A DNA stretch of 16,897 bases from Actinomycetota bacterium (GTDB lineage: Bacteria > Actinomycetota > Actinomycetes > Actinomycetales > Angustibacteraceae), in the NCBI GenBank assembly GCA_014377795.1, contig JACMOY010000222.1, positions 1-16,897 on the forward strand, in the 5' to 3' direction. Below the pieces are notes generated by a model. It was not told the DNA's origin. It saw nothing but the letters and a program-made list of their open reading frames with translations, and did not search any database. Of this stretch, positions 8,059-14,888 are shown one piece after another. Position 1 is the first letter of the stretch, and each line of letters starts with the position of its first letter. The translations under genes were made by a program, and so were the position numbers.

Positions 8059-8697
8059 ATGCGAGTCGACCACGTGTCCTACGCCGCCGAGACCGGGGGC
8101 CTGCGCCAGAGCGCGGCCCGCCTGTCCGATGCCCTGGGTGTGACCGCGCTCGACGGGGGGGTGCACCCGCGGTTCGGCACCCGCAACATGGTGCTGCCGC
8201 TCACGCAGGGGCGCTACGTCGAGGTCGTCGAAGTGCTCGACCACCCGGCCTCGGACAAGGCGCCGTTCGGCCAGGCCGTGCGCGCCCGCTCGGCGGACGG
8301 CGGCGGCTGGCTCGGCTGGTGCGTCGCGGTCGACGACATGGCCCCGCACGAGAAGCGGCTCGGCCGCGAGGCCGTCCCGGGCAACCGCCAGCTGCCGGAC
8401 GGCACCGAGCTGCACTGGCGCCAGCTGGGGATCAAAGGCCTGATGTCCGACCCGCAGCTGCCGTTCCTCACCCGCTGGGAGACCGGCGGCGCCCTGCACC
8501 CGTCGGCCGCAGGTCCGTCCTCGGTGACGCTGGTCGGGCTGCAGATCGCCGGCGACCGCGCGCGGGTCACCGACTGGCTGGGCCTGCCCGCCGACTACAC
8601 CTCGACCGAGGTGGAGTTCACCTTCGTCGCACCGCACGGCACCCCGGGTCTGCTGTCGTGCACGTTCCAGACCCCGGCCGGGCTCGTCGTCGTCTAG
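8059..8697 (+). CDS. VOC family / glyoxalase-like domain protein
   Basis: A 212-residue protein collinear with a widespread actinobacterial family annotated as VOC (glyoxalase-like) proteins of unknown reaction. Recognisable blocks are MRVDHVSYA at the N-terminus (His5 a possible metal ligand), HPRFGTRNMVLPL, YVEVVEVLDHPASDKAPFGQ, GGGWLGWCVAVDD, GREAVPGNRQLPDGTELHW and, in the C-terminal half, RVTDWLGLP and HGTPGLLSCTF. Two beta-alpha-beta repeats fit the VOC fold. ATG 8059 is chosen because it starts the conserved N-terminus; a CACGAT hexamer (8047-8052) six bases upstream and only a weak GAGG suggest possible leaderless transcription. It is a single gene, divergent from the RsbW-like gene and convergent with the reductase fusion. 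I cannot assign a substrate. Confidence 0.88.
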   Translation: MRVDHVSYAAETGGLRQSAARLSDALGVTALDGGVHPRFGTRNMVLPLTQGRYVEVVEVLDHPASDKAPFGQAVRARSADGGGWLGWCVAVDDMAPHEKRLGREAVPGNRQLPDGTELHWRQLGIKGLMSDPQLPFLTRWETGGALHPSAAGPSSVTLVGLQIAGDRARVTDWLGLPADYTSTEVEFTFVAPHGTPGLLSCTFQTPAGLVVV

Positions 8698-8774
8698 CGG
8701 TCGACAGGCTCGTCGGGATCGCCGAACGGGCTGACCACGGCCACGCCGTCGTCCCTCCTCGCGCTCGGCCCGGG

Positions 8775-9983
8775 TCAGGCCACCGCAGTGGCTGCCGCGG
8801 GGGCGCGGTCGCGGCGCGGCTCGACGTACCGGCGGATCGCGAGCGCGGCTGCAGCTCCCTCGCCGGCGGCCGACGCCGCCTGCTTGGTGCTGCCGGCGCG
8901 GACGTCACCCGCGGCGAAGACCCCCGGGTGGCTGGTCTGCAGCCCGACATCGGTGACGACGAAACCGGCCTCGTCCAGATCGGGCAGGCCCTCGACGTCT
9001 CCGGTGTTCGGTGACAGGCCGATGAAGACGAAGACCCCGTCGTAGGCCTCGTCACGCTCCTCACCGGTCGTCGTGTCCTGCAGCCGCACGCTCGCCAGCG
9101 TGCCGTCGCCGTTGAACGCGGTGACCGTCGTGCTGGGCAGCACCGTCATGGCCGGGTTCTCGGCGACCTTCTCGCGCACCACGCTGCTGGCCGTCAGGGC
9201 CGGGCCGTTGGTCGCGATGGTGACGTCGGGCGAGAAGCGGGTGAGGAACACGCCCTCTTCGCCCGCGCTGTTGCCCCCGCCGACGACCAGCAGCTTCTTG
9301 CCCTTGTAGAAGGCGCCGTCGCAGGTGGCGCAGAAGTGGACGCCGGCCCCGATGAAGTCGTCCTCACCGGGCACCCCGAGCCGCCGGTACGTCGAGCCCA
9401 GGGTCAGCAGGACGGCGGTCGCGCCGTACTGGCGCCCGTCGCCGGTACGCACGCAGCGGTAGTCGCCGTCGGCGTCCAGGGCGGCGACCGACTGGGCGGT
9501 GAGGATCTCGACGCCGAACCGCTCGGCCTGCCGGCGCAGCCGGTCGGCGAAGTCCGAACCGGTGACGCCCTCGGGGAAGCCGGGGAAGTTGTCGAGCCGC
9601 TCGGTGACGCCGGCCTGCCCGCCCACCCCGGCGCGCTCGATCACCAGGGTGCTCAGGCCCTCGCGGGCGGTGTACAGCGCGGCCGTCAGCCCGGCGGGGC
9701 CCGACCCGACGACGATCACGTCGTAGAACGGGCTCTTCGCCTCGGTGGTCAGGCCGAGCTTGGTGGCCAGCTCGGCGTTGGACGGCTCGACCAGCGTCGA
9801 GCCGTCCTCGAACGCGAGCACCGGGATGATGCTCTTGCCGGCATTGACCTGGTTGACGAAGGCCAGCCCCTCGGCGTCGGTGTCGACGTCGACGAACGAG
9901 TACTGCACCCGCTGCTCGCCGAGGAACTGCTTGGCCCGCTTGCAGTCCCCGCACCAGCTGGTTCCGTACACGACGAGTGGCAT
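8775..9983 (-). CDS. Glutaredoxin/mycoredoxin-thioredoxin reductase fusion
   Basis: A 402-residue flavoprotein joining a thiol-disulfide carrier to a reductase. Residues 1-78 are a glutaredoxin-like domain (VVYGTSWCGDC, Cys11 and Cys14; probable cis-Pro54 in IIPV; GSTLVEPSNAEL), most like actinobacterial mycoredoxin. Residues 86-392 are a low-molecular-weight thioredoxin reductase: FAD loop G93-S-G-P-A-G98, redox-active C218-A-T-C221, nucleotide loop GGGNSA (235-240) and GVFAAGDVR near the end. About 20 residues after the nucleotide loop, where E. coli-type enzymes have HRRxxxR for the NADPH 2'-phosphate, the sequence reads ATNGPAL, so the electron donor may not be NADPH. ATG 9983 has no ribosome binding site but has a well-placed promoter (separate entry). 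It lies 76 bases downstream of the SDR. Expected function is delivery of electrons from the flavin to its own CGDC domain, then to protein or mycothiol disulfides (inference). Confidence 0.93.
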   Translation of the reverse strand: MPLVVYGTSWCGDCKRAKQFLGEQRVQYSFVDVDTDAEGLAFVNQVNAGKSIIPVLAFEDGSTLVEPSNAELATKLGLTTEAKSPFYDVIVVGSGPAGLTAALYTAREGLSTLVIERAGVGGQAGVTERLDNFPGFPEGVTGSDFADRLRRQAERFGVEILTAQSVAALDADGDYRCVRTGDGRQYGATAVLLTLGSTYRRLGVPGEDDFIGAGVHFCATCDGAFYKGKKLLVVGGGNSAGEEGVFLTRFSPDVTIATNGPALTASSVVREKVAENPAMTVLPSTTVTAFNGDGTLASVRLQDTTTGEERDEAYDGVFVFIGLSPNTGDVEGLPDLDEAGFVVTDVGLQTSHPGVFAAGDVRAGSTKQAASAAGEGAAAALAIRRYVEPRRDRAPAAATAVA

Positions 9984-9990
9984 GGCGAGA

Positions 9991-10018
9991 AGGCTAGTGC
10001 GGAGGCGGCTCGGATCAA
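9991..10018 (-). promoter_or_regulatory. Leaderless-type promoter of the Grx-TrxR gene
   Basis: On the minus strand TTGATC (10013-10018) and TAGCCT (9991-9996) are separated by 16 bases, fitting a housekeeping promoter with a TANNNT -10. The -10 ends seven bases before the ATG, so transcription would start at or next to the A of the start codon. This agrees with the missing Shine-Dalgarno sequence. Confidence 0.6.
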
Positions 10019-10048
10019 GGGCTGCGCAGATGACGGGAGTCTGACGTC

Positions 10049-10059
10049 GGGGGGGGGGG
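10049..10059. repeat. Homopolymeric tract of eleven G
   Basis: Eleven consecutive G on the plus strand (C in the minus-strand transcript) lie directly after the SDR stop codon and upstream of the Grx-TrxR promoter. Such runs slip in replication and in sequencing, so its exact length is uncertain. It lies outside coding sequence. Confidence 0.95.
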
Positions 10060-11505
10060 TCACCAGGGCGAGGGGGCGTAGTCCTTGAGGAACAGACCGT
10101 GCAGGTCGACGCCGAGCTCGCCGCGCACGATCGGGTCGTAGACGCGCGCCGCACCGTCGACCAGGTCGAGGGGCGCGTGGAACCCCTCGTCGGCCAGCCG
10201 CGCCTTGGTCGGGTGCGGCCGCTCGTCGGTGATCCAGCCCGTGTCGACGCTGGTCATCGCGATGCCGTCGATGAGCAGGTCCGCGGCGCTGGTGCGGGTG
10301 AGCATGTTCAGCGCCGCCTTGGCCATGTTGGTGTGCGGGTGGCCCGCGCCCTTGTACGCGCGGCCGAACTGGCCCTCCATCGCCGAGACGTTGACCACGT
10401 AGCTGCGCCGGGCCGCGGACGCCGCGAGCGCCGACCTCAACCGGCTGACCAGGACGAACGGCGCGGTCACGTTGCACAGCTGCACCTCGAGCAGCTCGAG
10501 CTCGTCGACCTCGTGCACGCGGGCGGTCCAGCTGTTCTGGGCGTCCAGGTCGGGGGCCAGGCCCGCAGCGTCGATCGCCGTCCCCGCGGCCACCCGGGCA
10601 AGCGACGCCGACCCGCTGGTCAGGGCGAGCGCGGTCAGGTCGGCCGGGGTGAGTCCACCGGTGGGCACGCCTGCGTTGAGGGCGTCGGGGTGGGTGCCCG
10701 GCACGTGGCCGAGGGCCAGCACCTGCGGCCGGGGACCGGCCGGCAGGGCAGCGAGCTCGGCCTCGACCAGGGCGGCGTAGCTGCCGGGCGAGCGGCGGAC
10801 GGTCTGCGCGGCATTGTTGACCAGGACGTCGAGGGGACCCCGGGCCGCGACGGCGTCGGCGAGCGCGATGACCTGGGTGGGGTCGCGCAGGTCGATGCCG
10901 ACGACGGTCAGCCGGTGCAGCCACTGGTCGGCGTCGGGCATCGCGGCGAACCGGCGCGCGGCGTCGTTGGGGAACCGGGTGGTGATCGTGGTGTCGGCGC
11001 CGTCACGCAGCAGCCGCAGGGCGATGTGCATGCCGATCTTGGCGCGGCCGCCGGTGAGCAGCGCGCGCCGCCCGGTCAGGTCGGTGCGGGCCTCGCGGCG
11101 GGCGCGGTTCAGGCCGGCGCACACGGGGCACAGCTGGTGGTAGAACGCGTCCACCTCGCGGTAGCGGGTCTTGCAGACGTAGCAGGAGCGGGCCCGGTGC
11201 AAGGTGCCCGCGAGCTCGGTGGTCGCGGCCCCGCCGAGCGGCAGGCCGCGCGTCTCGTCGTCGATCCGGTCGGGGGCACCGGTGGCGGTGGCCGCGGTCA
11301 CGAGCAGGTCGGCGGCCATCGCGGCGTCCTGGCGCTGCTTGCGCCGGCGCAGCTTGACGGCCTTGAACACCGCGGCGGTGGCCTCGCGGACGCGGACGGC
11401 GTCGTCGTGCTCGACCGGCAGCTCGTCCAGCTCGCGCAGCACCGACAGGCAGGTCGCGAGGCGCCCCGGGTCGATGCCGGTCGGCGGCGGCAGCGTCGTG
11501 GTCAC
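10060..11505 (-). CDS. Zinc-ribbon SDR-family oxidoreductase, atypical catalytic site
   Basis: A 481-residue short-chain dehydrogenase/reductase with an N-terminal extension. Residues 1-105 are mostly helical and charged. A four-cysteine zinc-ribbon-like element follows (C108-x2-C111, C126-x2-C129). The Rossmann domain starts near 143 with TGGRAKIG (151-158), the NNAA motif is at 230-233, and the conserved serine is probably S374 (VNVSAMEGQF). The usual YxxxK is replaced: K396 is preceded by T392 (TNMAK), and the nearest tyrosine is Y384. I recall the same HPHTNMAKAALNM block and cysteine ribbon in a wider SDR subfamily including eukaryotic members, so this looks like a family trait rather than decay. 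The GTG start overlaps the purB stop (GTGA, 11502-11505), implying translational coupling. Substrate unknown; it may be a non-classical reductase or a binding protein. Confidence 0.88.
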   Translation of the reverse strand: MTTTLPPPTGIDPGRLATCLSVLRELDELPVEHDDAVRVREATAAVFKAVKLRRRKQRQDAAMAADLLVTAATATGAPDRIDDETRGLPLGGAATTELAGTLHRARSCYVCKTRYREVDAFYHQLCPVCAGLNRARREARTDLTGRRALLTGGRAKIGMHIALRLLRDGADTTITTRFPNDAARRFAAMPDADQWLHRLTVVGIDLRDPTQVIALADAVAARGPLDVLVNNAAQTVRRSPGSYAALVEAELAALPAGPRPQVLALGHVPGTHPDALNAGVPTGGLTPADLTALALTSGSASLARVAAGTAIDAAGLAPDLDAQNSWTARVHEVDELELLEVQLCNVTAPFVLVSRLRSALAASAARRSYVVNVSAMEGQFGRAYKGAGHPHTNMAKAALNMLTRTSAADLLIDGIAMTSVDTGWITDERPHPTKARLADEGFHAPLDLVDGAARVYDPIVRGELGVDLHGLFLKDYAPSPW

Positions 11506-12938
11506 GGCTCGCCCACCGGCTCGTCCACCCGCTCGACGACCAGCTCGTCGACCAGGCGGGACGCGAGGCCGGTGTAGGTCGCGGGTGTCATCGCGGCCAG
11601 GCGCGCTTCGACGTCCGCCGGCAGCCCCAGGCCGGCGACGAACGCGCGCACCCCCGGGCCGTCGACCCGTCGTCCGCGGGTGAGCTCCTTGAGCCGCTCG
11701 TAGGGCTCGCCCATGGCGGGCTCCCCGGCGATGCCGGCCGCGCGCATGGCTGTCTGGACGGCCTCGCCGAGCACCTCCCAGTTCGCCTCCAGGTCACGCT
11801 CCATGGCGGCGGGGGCGGCGTCCAGCCCGGCCATGCCGCGCCGGACGTTGTCCACGGCCACGAGCGAGTGACCGAACGCGGGGCCGATGTTGCGCTGCAT
11901 GGACGAGTCGGTGAGGTCGCGCTGCAGCCGCGAGGTGACCAGCGTCGAGGCCAGGACGTCCAGCAGCGCGGACGAGACCTCGAGGTTGGCCTCGGCGTTC
12001 TCGAACCGGATCGGGTTGACCTTGTGCGGCATGGTCGAGGACCCGACGCTGCCCTGCCCGCGCACCTGGACGAAGTAGCCCAGCGAGATGTAGGTCCACA
12101 CGTCGGTGCACAGGTTGTGCAGCACCCGGTTGAACCGGGCGAGGTCGGCGTACAGCTCGGCCTGCCAGTCGTGCGACTCGATCTGGGTGGTCAGGGGGTT
12201 GAAGGTCAGGCCCAGACCCTGGACGAACGATCGCGAGACCGCGACCCAGTCGGTGGTGGGCACGGCGGCGACGTGCGCGCCGTAGGTACCGGTGGCGCCG
12301 TTGGCCTTGCCGAGGTACTCGGCGGCGGCGACCCGGGCCAGCTGACGACGCAGCCGGTGGGCGAGCACCGCGAGCTCCTTGCCCAGCGTGGTGGGGGTGG
12401 CGGGCTGGCCGTGGGTGCGGGCGAGCATCGGCACCTCGCGCAGCTCGAGCGCCAGGGCGACGACGTCGTCGACCAGCGCGGTCGCGGCCGGCAGCCACAC
12501 CTCGCCCACGGCGCCGCGCACCATCAGGGCGTAGGACAGGTTGTTGACGTCCTCGCTGGTGCAGCAGAAGTGCACCAGCTCGGTCAGGTCGGCGAGCGAG
12601 CCGGTCATCCGGCGCTTGAGGTAGTACTCGACCGCCTTGACGTCGTGCACCGTCTCGCGTTCGATCGTGGCGAGCTCGGCGACGTCGTCCGGCCCGAAGC
12701 CGGCGACCACCCCGCGCAGCGCGGCCTGCTCGTCCGGCGTCAGGGCACGCGCCCCGGGCACGGCGCCCACGGTGGTGAGGTGGATCAACCACTCGACCTC
12801 GACGCGAACGCGCTCACGGTTCAGCGCGGCCTCGGACAGGTGCTCGACGAGGGGGGCCACGGTGGGGCGGTAGCGGCCGTCCAGGGCGCCCAGGGCGAGC
12901 CCGGCGTCGGCCAGCGGGGTGAGGGTCACGTGCTCCAT
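11502..12938 (-). CDS. purB: Adenylosuccinate lyase, E. coli type
   Basis: Adenylosuccinate lyase acts twice in purine synthesis, releasing fumarate from SAICAR and from adenylosuccinate. The 478-residue product aligns end to end with the E. coli-type enzyme: LGALDGRY, TIERETVHDVKAVEYYLK, HFCCTSEDVNNLSYALM, ARTHGQPATPTTLGKE (H176 the likely general acid), the fumarate-lyase signature SSTMPHKVNPIRFEN (300-314, with the flexible serine loop), and KELTRGRRVD near the C-terminus. This differs from the shorter-motif form I know from Mycobacterium. ATG 12938 is the only good start giving the family N-terminus; the ribosome binding site is weak. The gene heads a minus-strand run with the SDR and Grx-TrxR genes; no other pur gene is in view. 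Confidence 0.97.
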   Translation of the reverse strand: MEHVTLTPLADAGLALGALDGRYRPTVAPLVEHLSEAALNRERVRVEVEWLIHLTTVGAVPGARALTPDEQAALRGVVAGFGPDDVAELATIERETVHDVKAVEYYLKRRMTGSLADLTELVHFCCTSEDVNNLSYALMVRGAVGEVWLPAATALVDDVVALALELREVPMLARTHGQPATPTTLGKELAVLAHRLRRQLARVAAAEYLGKANGATGTYGAHVAAVPTTDWVAVSRSFVQGLGLTFNPLTTQIESHDWQAELYADLARFNRVLHNLCTDVWTYISLGYFVQVRGQGSVGSSTMPHKVNPIRFENAEANLEVSSALLDVLASTLVTSRLQRDLTDSSMQRNIGPAFGHSLVAVDNVRRGMAGLDAAPAAMERDLEANWEVLGEAVQTAMRAAGIAGEPAMGEPYERLKELTRGRRVDGPGVRAFVAGLGLPADVEARLAAMTPATYTGLASRLVDELVVERVDEPVGEP

Positions 12939-13050
12939 GGTCCCAGACTCGGGCGGCTACTCCATCGACCCGGCGTCCTTGCCGGCCTGGACGGCCCGGC
13001 GCTCGCCTCGGCCGGGGCCGCGTCGGCGCCTACGCCCAACCGGGCTCTGC

Positions 13051-13081
13051 GGTGGTGAACCACCCACCGACGGGGTCGGTG
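13051..13081 (-). terminator. Tandem hairpins downstream of the small Tudor-like gene
   Basis: CACCGAC-GGG-GTCGGTG (13065-13081) begins nine bases after the stop codon of the small minus-strand gene and is followed by GGTGGT-GA-ACCACC (13051-13064). Two adjacent perfect short stems without a U-tract fit an actinobacterial terminator. Confidence 0.45.
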
Positions 13082-13089
13082 CCCCCGGG

Positions 13090-13314
13090 TCAGAGCTTGG
13101 TGAGCTTGGTGCTGGGCAGCGGGATCCGGCGGCAGGTCGAGCCGAAGTTCACGACGACCTCGTGGTCGCCGGTCTTCTCGATCACCCGGCCCAGCCCGTG
13201 CCGGTCGTGCACCACCTGGTCGTCGATGTCATAGCTCTCGCCGGGCCCGGGGTCGGGGACGTTGAACGGGCTGCCGGGGATGACCCGCCGTTGGCCTGAC
13301 GCGCGTGGCTTCAT
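13090..13314 (-). CDS. Small Tudor/CarD-N-like protein of unknown function
   Basis: A 74-residue protein. After a basic, proline-rich N-terminus (MKPRASGQRRVIPGSPF) comes a compact beta domain: YDIDDQVVHDRHGLGRVIE, then HEVVVNFGS and RRIPLPSTKLTKL. The pattern V.H..GlG.V....v.V.FG...r....KL..L resembles the Tudor-like fold seen in the CarD RNA-polymerase-interacting domain and in the C-terminus of UvrD/PcrA helicases. I recall similar stand-alone proteins in actinomycetes, mostly labelled hypothetical. A role at RNA polymerase or on nucleic acid is inference only. ATG 13314 is used; an in-frame GTG at 13329 adds five residues and cannot be excluded, since neither has an ideal ribosome binding site. 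It has its own likely terminator and is separated by 151 bases from purB. Confidence 0.72.
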   Translation of the reverse strand: MKPRASGQRRVIPGSPFNVPDPGPGESYDIDDQVVHDRHGLGRVIEKTGDHEVVVNFGSTCRRIPLPSTKLTKL

Positions 13315-13381
13315 GCTCCGAGTGTGCACCCTCGCGCCGCCCGCCGTCCCCCCTGTGGGCAGGGTCAGGCCCCAGGTCGGC

Positions 13382-14695
13382 TCAGCGGACGGGGGTGTCG
13401 ACGGGGTCGCCGACGACGATGTTCAGGCTGCGCGGCCAGGTGAAGTACCGCACCGAGAGGTTGATCAAGGTGGCCAGGCGGTTGCGGTTGCCGACCAGGG
13501 CGACGACGTGCAGGCCCAGCCACGACACCCAGGCCAGGAACCCCTCCAGCCGCAGGCCGAACGGCAGCTGCACCACGGCGTCGCTGCGGCCGATGGTCGC
13601 CATCGTGCCCTTGTCCTTGTAGTGGAACTCCCGCGTCGTGGCGCCGGCGAGCAGCCGCCTGATCTGGATCCCGGCGTGCTTGCCCCCCTGGATGGCGGGC
13701 TGGGCGAGCTGGGCGAGCGGCTGGCCGGTCGCTGCGACGTCCCCGACGGCGAAGATGTCGGGGAACCCGGTGACCCGCAGGTCCGGCTCGACGAGCACCC
13801 GCCCACCCGGCCCGGTGGGCAGGTGCCACTCACCGACCACCGGGACGGCCGAGACGCCGGTGGCCCAGATGGTCGCGGCGGCGGGGATGACCTCGGTGGC
13901 GCCGTCCGGTCCCTGGACCGTGACGTGCTTCGGGCCGACCTCCTTGACCGAGGTGCCGAGCCGAAGGTCGACCCCGCGCTTGCGCAACGCCTCGGCCGCG
14001 TAGTCGCGCAGCTTGGGGTGGAACGGGCCGAGGACGGCGTCGGACATCTCGACCAGGATGATCTTGACGTCGTCGACGTGGATCTCGGGGTAGGCGACCG
14101 GGACGGCCTCGTTGCGCAGCTCGGCGAGGGCGCCGGCCATCTCGACCCCGGTCGCCCCGCCGCCGACGACGACGATGACCGGGGCCGGGGCCGTGTCCGG
14201 GTGGGCCGACACCCTCTCGAGCGCGGTCAGGACCCGGTCGCGGGCCTTGATGGCCCCCGCCCGGGTGTAGATCGTGATCGAGTGCTCGGCCGCGCCGGGG
14301 ATGCCGAAGTAGTTGGTCGCCACCCCGGTGCTGATGACCAGGTAGTCGTAGGGCAACGGCGCCCCCTCGTCCAGGTGCACGAGGTGCGCCACCGGGTCGA
14401 CACCGGTCACCGCGGCACGCCGGAACGTGGCGTTGCGGTACCGGCTCGCGTAGGCGCGCAGCGCGTAGGTCACGTCGCCGGGGTTCAGCCCACCGGTCGC
14501 CACCTGGTAGAGCAGCGGCTGGAACGTGTTGTACGGGTGCCGGTCGACCAGGATCACGTCGGCGTCGGCGACGCTCAGCTGGCGCACCGCGGCCAACCCC
14601 GCGAAACCGCCGCCGACGACGACGATCCGCGGCCGCGACGCGGTCGAGGCGCCAGCAGCCGGCGTGGCGAGCAGGGTGGGGTCGGCGATGGCGAT
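13382..14695 (-). CDS. ndh: Type II NADH dehydrogenase (NDH-2), non-canonical start
   Basis: NDH-2 is a single-subunit, non-proton-pumping enzyme on the inner face of the membrane that passes electrons from NADH to quinone. It has an FAD loop GGGFAG (28-33), the family block NTFQPLLYQVATGGLNPGDV, an NADH loop GGGATG (178-183), IFAVGDVA, the quinone-site motif AQPAIQGGKHAG (Q332, Q336) and a C-terminal membrane-anchoring region GFLAWVSWLGLHVVALVGNRNRL. The frame is open to a stop at 14768-14770 but contains no ATG or GTG upstream of the FAD loop. The first standard start, TTG 14596, would remove the GGGFAG motif. A strong GGAGG (14702-14706) lies six bases before an ATC at 14695, giving 437 residues; that is used here. 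A TACTGT hexamer (14749-14754) could be the -10. Confidence 0.9.
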   Translation of the reverse strand: MAIADPTLLATPAAGASTASRPRIVVVGGGFAGLAAVRQLSVADADVILVDRHPYNTFQPLLYQVATGGLNPGDVTYALRAYASRYRNATFRRAAVTGVDPVAHLVHLDEGAPLPYDYLVISTGVATNYFGIPGAAEHSITIYTRAGAIKARDRVLTALERVSAHPDTAPAPVIVVVGGGATGVEMAGALAELRNEAVPVAYPEIHVDDVKIILVEMSDAVLGPFHPKLRDYAAEALRKRGVDLRLGTSVKEVGPKHVTVQGPDGATEVIPAAATIWATGVSAVPVVGEWHLPTGPGGRVLVEPDLRVTGFPDIFAVGDVAATGQPLAQLAQPAIQGGKHAGIQIRRLLAGATTREFHYKDKGTMATIGRSDAVVQLPFGLRLEGFLAWVSWLGLHVVALVGNRNRLATLINLSVRYFTWPRSLNIVVGDPVDTPVR

Positions 14696-14701
14696 GGCGG
14701 T

Positions 14702-14706
14702 CCTCC
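14702..14706 (-). promoter_or_regulatory. Ribosome binding site placing the NDH-2 start at ATC
   Basis: GGAGG on the minus strand, followed by ACCGCC and then ATC. It is the best Shine-Dalgarno match in the 193-base gap and at ideal spacing, but no canonical start codon follows in any frame until well inside the gene. Confidence 0.6.
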
Positions 14707-14748
14707 AGGAAGGGGCGTTCGGCGGGGCGACGCTGTCCCTCGTGCGTA

Positions 14749-14754
14749 ACAGTA
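14749..14754 (-). promoter_or_regulatory. Possible -10 element of the NDH-2 gene
   Basis: TACTGT (minus strand) matches TANNNT and would give a leader of about 47 bases containing the GGAGG. I see no matching -35 sequence. Confidence 0.3.
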
Positions 14755-14888
14755 AGGACTGGCGCGATCATCCGCCCGACGACGGCCCGCTCGTCCCCGC
14801 GGTCGCCGGCGCTGGTTAGCATCTCGACGACGCCGGTTGGATCGTGATGACCCCGGCTCGAGCTGTCTACCGAAGAGGTGCACCCCGC

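Noticed and set aside
8698..8774. 77-bp gap with a short open peptide-like stretch between the VOC and Grx-TrxR genes
   Set aside because: No start with ribosome binding site, no clear stem, and too short to support a gene or terminator.
7648..9014. Open frames antisense to the VOC and neighbouring genes (7648-8637 minus; 7713-9014 plus)
   Set aside because: They cross several well-supported genes and lack any conserved block.
13351..13364. CCCTG-TGGG-CAGGG stem downstream of NDH-2
   Set aside because: Only 5 bp; too weak to call a terminator in DNA this GC-rich.
10099..14749. Plus-strand open frames at 10099-11577, 11868-13058 and 13262-14749
   Set aside because: They mirror the SDR, purB and NDH-2 genes; translations are low-complexity Gly/Arg/Gln/Asp-rich shadows.
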